This document shows positions 58,815-64,000 of a DNA stretch of 64,000 nucleotides, one piece after another. This stretch comes from Sulfurimonas sp. HSL-3221. Its GTDB lineage: Bacteria > Campylobacterota > Campylobacteria > Campylobacterales > Sulfurimonadaceae. The position numbers and the translations under genes are program-made. Where the stretch lies: contig NZ_CP087998.1 of NCBI RefSeq assembly GCF_021044585.1, positions 1,302,001-1,366,000 on the forward strand. The letters run 5' to 3'. Every line of letters begins with the position of its first letter. The first letter of the stretch is position 1. The notes under the pieces are model-generated. The model searched no databases and was not told the DNA's origin. It saw only the letters and a program-made list of their open reading frames with translations.

Positions 58815-60080
58815 TCAGCCTTTGTCTGTAAATGTTTCGTAAAGGATCACCTTGCCGAGCTCGACGCCCGGCTGGTCATAGGTATTGACCAGCAGCATCG
58901 CGCCGACGAGGGACGTCAGCAGTTCGTAGTAGATGATCATGGTACCGACGCTCGCGGCATCGATCTGTTCAATGACGATGCCGTCCGTCGGCACGCCGCT
59001 GCGCACGAGGCTTTCGCGGGTGGCGGCGCACTGGGCGTTGATGAGGGTATTGAAGCTCTTGCCGTTGATGAAATCGGTCTTTTCGATGTGCTTGAGCGAG
59101 ATCTCGGGGATGACGAGCGGTGCGCCGAAATCCTCGATGCTGATAAAGGTGACCGTCTTGTCCTTCGGTCCTTCGATCAGCAGCTGCAAAAAGGAGTGCT
59201 GGTCCACTGAACCGATGAGCCCCACCGGCGTCATGCCGACGTGCGATCCCATTGCATCCACCTTGCCCAGCGATTCGCCCCAGAGCTGGACGTACCACTT
59301 GGTAAAGTTCTCCAGGTCGTTGGCGTAGGAGAAGAGGACGTTGACGGTATGTTGTCTGTCATGTTCGTAGATGAAACACGCCTTCTCCAGCAGGTGCTGC
59401 TCTTTGCCCTCGAAGAAGGAGCCAAGGAAGCTTCCCGCTCCCGCCAGCAGCGCCGCCGTGTCGTAACCCGCCAGCGTCAGCGGAATGATGCCCACGGCGC
59501 TGAGCACGGAGAAGCGGCCGCCGACGTTATCGGGGATGTTGAACTGCCCAAGGCCGTAGGCGTCGCCGAACTGCGACAGGCTTGACCCTTCGTCCGTGAT
59601 GACGAAAACCCGCTCCCGATCCGCGCCGTCGAGCTCCAGACCGAAATGCGCGATCAGCGTCTTGAAAATGGAGGTCGTTTCGATCGTACCGCCGGACTTG
59701 GAGATGACGACGAAGAGCGTCTTCTCCTTCGTCAGCTTCGCCATCGTGCGAGTGATGTCGATGGGGTCGGAGTTCTCAAAAAAGTGCAGTACGCGGGTTT
59801 TGTCGCCCCGGGAATCCAGCAGCGAATCCACCGCCTTGATCCCCAGCGAAGAGCCGCCGATGCCGATGACGGCGATGTCCGTGATCGCGCCCGATGCCAG
59901 CAGGCTGTTCTGCGTCTCCAGCGCTTTGGCCGCTTCCACCAGTGTCTGGGAGCCCTCCGGAAGGTCGTAGTAGCCGATCCGCCCCTTGTGCTCTTCGGTG
60001 ACGACGGCAAACGCCTCCTCCATCACCCGGTGCTGTGCCTCTGAACCCTCAAACGTAAAATCGCGATCAAAACGTAACAT
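58815..60080 (-). CDS. pgi: Glucose-6-phosphate isomerase
   Basis: A 421-residue isomerase interconverting glucose-6-phosphate and fructose-6-phosphate. It has the SIS fold with 'IGIGGSSLGIKAVDSLLDSR' and the signature 'FVVISKSGGTIETTSIFKTL'. The catalytic residues are in 'GRFSVLSAVGIIPL' and the C-terminal 'HIEKTDFINGK'. Shorter than E. coli (549), as in other Campylobacterota. It connects gluconeogenesis (fbp at 2.3-3.2 kb) with glycogen. It is in the glgA-glgB-pgi-glgP operon, 74 nt after glgB. Confidence 0.95.
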   Translation of the reverse strand: MLRFDRDFTFEGSEAQHRVMEEAFAVVTEEHKGRIGYYDLPEGSQTLVEAAKALETQNSLLASGAITDIAVIGIGGSSLGIKAVDSLLDSRGDKTRVLHFFENSDPIDITRTMAKLTKEKTLFVVISKSGGTIETTSIFKTLIAHFGLELDGADRERVFVITDEGSSLSQFGDAYGLGQFNIPDNVGGRFSVLSAVGIIPLTLAGYDTAALLAGAGSFLGSFFEGKEQHLLEKACFIYEHDRQHTVNVLFSYANDLENFTKWYVQLWGESLGKVDAMGSHVGMTPVGLIGSVDQHSFLQLLIEGPKDKTVTFISIEDFGAPLVIPEISLKHIEKTDFINGKSFNTLINAQCAATRESLVRSGVPTDGIVIEQIDAASVGTMIIYYELLTSLVGAMLLVNTYDQPGVELGKVILYETFTDKG

Positions 60081-60154
60081 TATTCATTCCCCTCATTCTT
60101 ATTCATATTAGTATAGCCCCATTCTGGCCGAAAAATCACCACCTGACTGCGCGA

Positions 60155-62077
60155 CTATTGTGCAATCAGCTTTTTAAAGTAGACGACGCCCATCGGGGGC
60201 AGCGTTATCGCGAGCGAGAAGGGACGGCCGTACAGCGGCGTCTCTTCGGCATAGAGCACACCCTCACTTCCGATCTCCCACCCCTCGTAGGCCTTGGCCT
60301 GGGAATTGAAGATCTCCACGTATTCTCCTCCCTCGGGCAGCGCCAGCCGGTACCCCTCGCGCGTCTCGTCGGCAAAGTTGCAGACGACGTAGACGGTCTC
60401 GTCGGGGTTCTCGCTCTTGCGCATAAAGCTGATGCAGTTGTGGCTGTAGTCGGCGTCGTCGATCCACTCGAACCCCTTGCGCTCCACGTCGTGCAGGTAG
60501 AGCGCCGGTTCGCTGCGGTAGAGACGGTTGAGCTCCGCCATCATCTTCTGCAGCCCCTGGTGCAGCGGGAACTCCAGCAGGTGCCACTCGAGGCTGTGCC
60601 TGTAGGCCCACTCGGCATACTGGGCGAACTCCCCGCCCATGAAGAGCAGTTTCTTGCCCGGGTGGGCCATCATATAGCCGTAAAGCGCGCGCAGGTTGGC
60701 GAACTTCTGGTTCGTATCGCCGGGCATCTTGTTGATGAGGGAGCCTTTCATGTGGACCACTTCGTCGTGGCTCAGCGGCAGCATGAAGTTCTCGTCAAAG
60801 GCGTACCACATGCTGAAGGTGAGCTGGTCGTGGTGGTGCTGGCGGTAGACCGGGTCGCGGTGCATGTAGGCAAGCGTATCATGCATCCATCCCATGTTCC
60901 ATTTGAACCCGAACCCGAGCCCGCCGACCTCGATCGGGCGCGTCACCATCGGCCAGGCCGTCGACTCCTCGGCGATCATCATGATATCCGGGTGCGCGCC
61001 GTAGGCCGCCGTGTTGAGCTGGCGCAGGAAGGCGACCGCTTCGAGGTTCTCGTTGCCGCCGTGCTCGTTCGGGACCCATTCGCCCTCTTCGCGGGCGTAG
61101 TTGAGGTAGAGCATCGAGGCGACGGCGTCGACGCGGATCCCGTCGATGTGGTACTTCTCCAGCCAGAAGAGCGCCGAACTGATCAGGAAGGCGCGTACTT
61201 CGTTGCGGCCGTAGTTGAAGATGATGCTGCCCCACTCCGGGTGATACCCCTGCCGCGGATCGGCGTGCTCGTACAAAGCGGTGCCGTCGAAGTTGATCAG
61301 CCCGTGCATGTCGACGGCGAAGTGCGACGGCACCCAGTCCATGATGACGCCGATGCCGTTTTGGTGCAGGGCGTCGATCAGGTGCATCAGATCCGCCGGC
61401 TCCCCGTAGCGCGCCGTCGCGCTGTAGTAGCCCGTCACCTGGTAGCCCCACGAGCCGTAATAGGGGTACTCGGTCAGCGGCATGAACTCGACGTGGGTGT
61501 AGTTCATCTCCTTGAGGTAGGCCACCAGCTCGTCGGCCAGCTCGCGGTAGGTCAGGTAGCGGTCGCTCTCCTCGACCTTCCGGCGCCAGGAGCCCAGGTG
61601 CATCTCGTAGACGCTGACGGGAGCGTCGTGGCGGTTGTGCAGCGCGCGCGTTTGCATCCATCCCCCGTCGTTCCAGCCGTAGCCGTCCAACTCCCAGATG
61701 CGCGACGCGGAGTTGGAGGGCACCTCCGCGTAAAAGGCGAAGGGGTCCGCCTTGTCGTGTACGATGTTATGGAACTTCGAGACGATATGGTACTTGTAGG
61801 TCAGGCCCGCTTCGACCCCCTCGATGAATCCTTCCCAGATCCCCGAGCCGTCTTCGCGCAGCCGGAGCGGGTGGCGCTGGGTGTCGTAATCGTTGAAGTC
61901 CCCCCGGACGCTGACGCGCTCCGCGTTGGGCGCCCAGACGGCGAAATAGACGCCGCGCGCGCCGTCGCGCTCCATAAAGTGCGCCCCCATCTTCTCATAA
62001 AGCTTGGTATGGGTCCCCTCTTTGAAGAGGTAGATGTCCATGTCACTGAACCGGGAGATATCGTAGTGGATCGTCAT
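60155..62077 (-). CDS. glgB: 1,4-alpha-glucan branching enzyme
   Basis: A 640-residue GH13 enzyme creating alpha-1,6 branches in glycogen. The N-terminal CBM48 module (GVYFAVWAPNAERVSVRGDF) precedes the catalytic barrel with GYYSATARYGEP, the nucleophile in 'GIRVDAVASMLYL' and the general acid in 'MMIAEESTAWP'. 'FMLPLSHDEVVHMKGS' is another conserved region. The C-terminal beta domain is complete. The start ATG at 62077 was chosen; a 56-codon upstream extension lies inside glgA and lacks support. It is 11 nt after glgA. Confidence 0.96.
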   Translation of the reverse strand: MTIHYDISRFSDMDIYLFKEGTHTKLYEKMGAHFMERDGARGVYFAVWAPNAERVSVRGDFNDYDTQRHPLRLREDGSGIWEGFIEGVEAGLTYKYHIVSKFHNIVHDKADPFAFYAEVPSNSASRIWELDGYGWNDGGWMQTRALHNRHDAPVSVYEMHLGSWRRKVEESDRYLTYRELADELVAYLKEMNYTHVEFMPLTEYPYYGSWGYQVTGYYSATARYGEPADLMHLIDALHQNGIGVIMDWVPSHFAVDMHGLINFDGTALYEHADPRQGYHPEWGSIIFNYGRNEVRAFLISSALFWLEKYHIDGIRVDAVASMLYLNYAREEGEWVPNEHGGNENLEAVAFLRQLNTAAYGAHPDIMMIAEESTAWPMVTRPIEVGGLGFGFKWNMGWMHDTLAYMHRDPVYRQHHHDQLTFSMWYAFDENFMLPLSHDEVVHMKGSLINKMPGDTNQKFANLRALYGYMMAHPGKKLLFMGGEFAQYAEWAYRHSLEWHLLEFPLHQGLQKMMAELNRLYRSEPALYLHDVERKGFEWIDDADYSHNCISFMRKSENPDETVYVVCNFADETREGYRLALPEGGEYVEIFNSQAKAYEGWEIGSEGVLYAEETPLYGRPFSLAITLPPMGVVYFKKLIAQ

Positions 62078-62088
62078 GTTGGCTCCGT

Positions 62089-63576
62089 TTATTGGTGGCG
62101 GCTGCTGCGCCGCCCGCCGATAATGCGGCAGTAGAGGTCGCCGTAGGCTTCGGCGGCGACTTCCCAGTCGAAACGCTGCTGCATCGCATTGAGACGCATC
62201 TGGTCGATGGCGTCCGGGTCCCCGTACCAGATCTCCGCCGCCCATTTGACGGTATTGCTCAGCGCATCGGGCGTCGCGAAGTCGAACTTGAACCCGGTAC
62301 CGCTTTGATGGTCGTTTCCGTAATTCCGGATCGTATCGTCCAGTCCGCCCGTCGCACGAACGATAGGCAGGGTGCCGTAGCGGAGGCTGTAGATCTGGTT
62401 CAGCCCGCAGGGTTCGAACAGGGAGGGCATCAGGAAGAGGTCGCTGCCCGCCTCGATGCGGTGGGCCAGGTCGTTGCGGTAGCCGATGTAGCAGCCGAAT
62501 TTGTCCGGGTACTTGGCGGCCACGTCACTGAAAAAGTATTCCGCCCACGTCTCGCCCGTGCCCAGCATCACGATCTGGATGTCCAGCTCCATCAGGTTCC
62601 AGATGGCCCCGGCCAGCAGGCCGATGCCCTTCTGCTCCGCGAGCCGTCCGACCAGGCCGATCAGCGGCACGTCCTCGCGTTCGGGGAGGTTGAATTCGCG
62701 CTGCAGCTCCTGTTTGCAGAGCGCTTTTCCGGCAAGGTCGTCAACGTCGTAGGTCTTCGGGATCAGCGTGTCGACCGCCGGGCTCCACTCGTCGTAATCG
62801 ACGCCGTTGAGGATGCCGTAGAGCTTATGGGCGTTGGTGTCGATGAGCCCCTCCAGCCCCCAGCCGAACTCCGCTGTGCGGATCTCGTTGGCGTACTTGC
62901 GGCTGACGGCGTTGACGGCATCGGCGTGCACGATGCCCGCTTTGAGCAGGTTCACCCCGCCGAACTCTTCGAGTTCGTCGGCGTTGTAGTGTTCCCAGCC
63001 GACGCCGAGCACATCCATCGCCCCCTTGTAGAACTTGCCCTGGTGCTGGAGGTTGTGGATCGTCAGCAGTGTCCCGGTGTTCTCGAAGTCGGGATCGAAG
63101 GCGTAGGTCGTGTTGAGCAGCAGCGGGATCGCCGCCGTGTGCCAGTCGTTCGCGTGGATGACGTCGGGTTTGAAGCGCAGCATTTTGGCCAGCTGGAACA
63201 CCGCCTTGGAGAAGAAAATGAAGCGGTTGTCGTTATCGCCGTAGGCCTGGCCGCCCTCGTCATAGAGCCCCTTGCGGCCGAAAAAGCCCTCATGATCGAT
63301 AAAGTAGACGGGGACGTCGCTGCCGGGCAGCACCCCTTCGTACACGGCCGCCCACGCTTCGCCCATGCTTCCCATCGGCACGCCGAGGGAACCGTTGAGC
63401 TTTTTCAGCCCATACTTCTCGATATCAACGATGTAGTAGCGCGGCATGACAACGCGTACATCGTGTCCCAACGCGCGCAGCGCCTTCGGAAGCGCGCCCG
63501 CAACATCGGCGAGACCGCCGCTTTTGGCAAAAGGAACGGCTTCGGAGGCCGCCAGAAGAATATTGAAGGATGTCAT
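62089..63576 (-). CDS. glgA: Glycogen synthase
   Basis: A 495-residue GT5 glucosyltransferase elongating alpha-1,4-glucan from ADP-glucose (or UDP-glucose). The N-terminal KSGGLADVAGALPKALRALG is the donor-binding KxGGL motif. 'VIHANDWHTAAIPLLLN', 'GLVGRLAEQKGIGLLAG' and 'LMPSLFEPCGLNQIYSLRYG' mark the two Rossmann lobes. It is flanked by a second synthase gene upstream. No glgC (ADP-glucose pyrophosphorylase) lies in the window, though it may lie beyond the right edge. Confidence 0.96.
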   Translation of the reverse strand: MTSFNILLAASEAVPFAKSGGLADVAGALPKALRALGHDVRVVMPRYYIVDIEKYGLKKLNGSLGVPMGSMGEAWAAVYEGVLPGSDVPVYFIDHEGFFGRKGLYDEGGQAYGDNDNRFIFFSKAVFQLAKMLRFKPDVIHANDWHTAAIPLLLNTTYAFDPDFENTGTLLTIHNLQHQGKFYKGAMDVLGVGWEHYNADELEEFGGVNLLKAGIVHADAVNAVSRKYANEIRTAEFGWGLEGLIDTNAHKLYGILNGVDYDEWSPAVDTLIPKTYDVDDLAGKALCKQELQREFNLPEREDVPLIGLVGRLAEQKGIGLLAGAIWNLMELDIQIVMLGTGETWAEYFFSDVAAKYPDKFGCYIGYRNDLAHRIEAGSDLFLMPSLFEPCGLNQIYSLRYGTLPIVRATGGLDDTIRNYGNDHQSGTGFKFDFATPDALSNTVKWAAEIWYGDPDAIDQMRLNAMQQRFDWEVAAEAYGDLYCRIIGGRRSSRHQ

Positions 63577-63625
63577 ACATTGCCTCTTGTTGGAATACGA
63601 AATGCCCCGAACACGATAAAGGAGC

Positions 63626-64000
63626 TCATTTTAACGCGCTCCCGCTGATTTTCCGGTACAGCGCGGTGTAGGATGCTGCGCTCCGGCGCCAGGAGACGTC
63701 CGCTTTCATATTGTGCGCCGCGACCCGGCCCCACCCTTTCGCGTCATTGAAGAGCCGGAGGGCCGCCGCAAAGGCGTCCAGGAGCGCCTCGGGGGTTGCG
63801 GCGTCAAAAGCGATCCCGCAGGGGCTCTGCGCTTCGGGGACGTAGGCAACCGGTGCCACCGTATCGGCAAGCCCGCCGACACGGTGCACGACCGGCACGG
63901 CGCCGTAGTGGGCCGCGATAAGCTGGTTCAGCCCGCAGGGTTCGAACAGGGAGGGCATCAGCAGGAAATCCGCCGCGGCGTACATGCGGTGGGCCAGCGC
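63626..64000 (-). CDS. Second glycogen synthase-like protein, C-terminal fragment (runs off window)
   Basis: The last 124 residues of a GT5-type glucosyltransferase; its beginning lies beyond base 64000. It carries 'ALAHRMYAAADFLLMPSLFE' and PCGLNQLIAAHYGAVPVVHR, the same active-site block as the neighbouring GlgA but clearly diverged ('SPCGIAFDAATPEALLDAF'). Two adjacent synthase genes suggest distinct roles (for example priming versus elongation, or different sugar donors). The stop lies 49 nt before glgA's ATG. Confidence 0.9.
   Translation of the reverse strand, partial: ALAHRMYAAADFLLMPSLFEPCGLNQLIAAHYGAVPVVHRVGGLADTVAPVAYVPEAQSPCGIAFDAATPEALLDAFAAALRLFNDAKGWGRVAAHNMKADVSWRRSAASYTALYRKISGSALK

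Overview
The window is a gene-dense, GC-rich stretch of a bacterial chromosome. It reads as a Campylobacterota (epsilonproteobacterial) chemolithoautotroph of Sulfurimonas/Hydrogenimonas type, though the genus cannot be fixed from this piece. The pointers are a four-subunit 2-oxoglutarate:acceptor oxidoreductase (oorDABC) lying with sucCD, fumC, mdh and a monomeric isocitrate dehydrogenase (the reductive TCA set), the special second glutamyl-tRNA synthetase GluRS2, the mlaA-mlaC-RND trio known from Campylobacter, and the metG/fbp/mobB neighbourhood. No rRNA operon, CRISPR array, prophage or insertion sequence was seen.

Layout. 1-3.7 kb: leftward operon mobB-fbp-small Cys protein-metG-Mur-ligase-like gene. 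3.8-9.6 kb: a lipoprotein, lytic transglycosylase, YggT, GluRS2, a 39-residue membrane miniprotein, tRNA-Glu(UUC) and an unusual response regulator with a ribbon-helix-helix output domain. 9.4-12.6 kb: citrate synthase translationally coupled to a 65-residue protein, a lipoprotein, and a TetR regulator preceded by four operator-like palindromes spaced exactly 32 bp apart. 12.6-13.2 kb: an RNase P RNA gene swollen by about 228 nt in its P12 region. 13.3-23.4 kb: carbon-fixation genes mdh-fumC-sucC-sucD-(HMA protein)-oorDABC, with icd upstream.

23.5-32.7 kb: mltG and a giant AsmA-like protein whose 5' ends overlap divergently, then a porin behind a Fur-box-like site, an FMN-binding (flavinylated) periplasmic protein, two four-helix membrane proteins with helix histidines, and facing them a PH-domain protein, ApbE flavin transferase and a HAD phosphatase. 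Together these look like a periplasmic flavin-based electron-transfer module that may be iron-regulated. This is the best candidate for a little-described system. 32.8-38.6 kb: mlaA-mlaC-RND lipid transport genes and a membrane protein joining a SPOR-like domain, a receiver and an HPt-like domain that lacks the phospho-accepting histidine. 38.7-46.5 kb: ferrochelatase, hydrolases, a FAD oxidoreductase, nitroreductase, drug exporter, GNAT and J-domain genes.

46.5-49.7 kb is accessory: a diguanylate cyclase, AT-rich non-coding DNA with a possible gene remnant, and an AT-rich two-helix membrane protein with its own terminator. 49.7-56.8 kb returns to core genes: a DUF4188 protein, glyS, a HugZ-like protein, cardiolipin synthase, superoxide reductase, uracil-DNA glycosylase and a periplasmic protein. 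56.8-64 kb is a leftward glycogen cluster: glgA2 (cut by the window edge), glgA, glgB, pgi, glgP and ybgC. Starts were chosen by ribosome-binding sites, signal peptides and stop/start overlaps, so several genes are shorter than their longest open frame.
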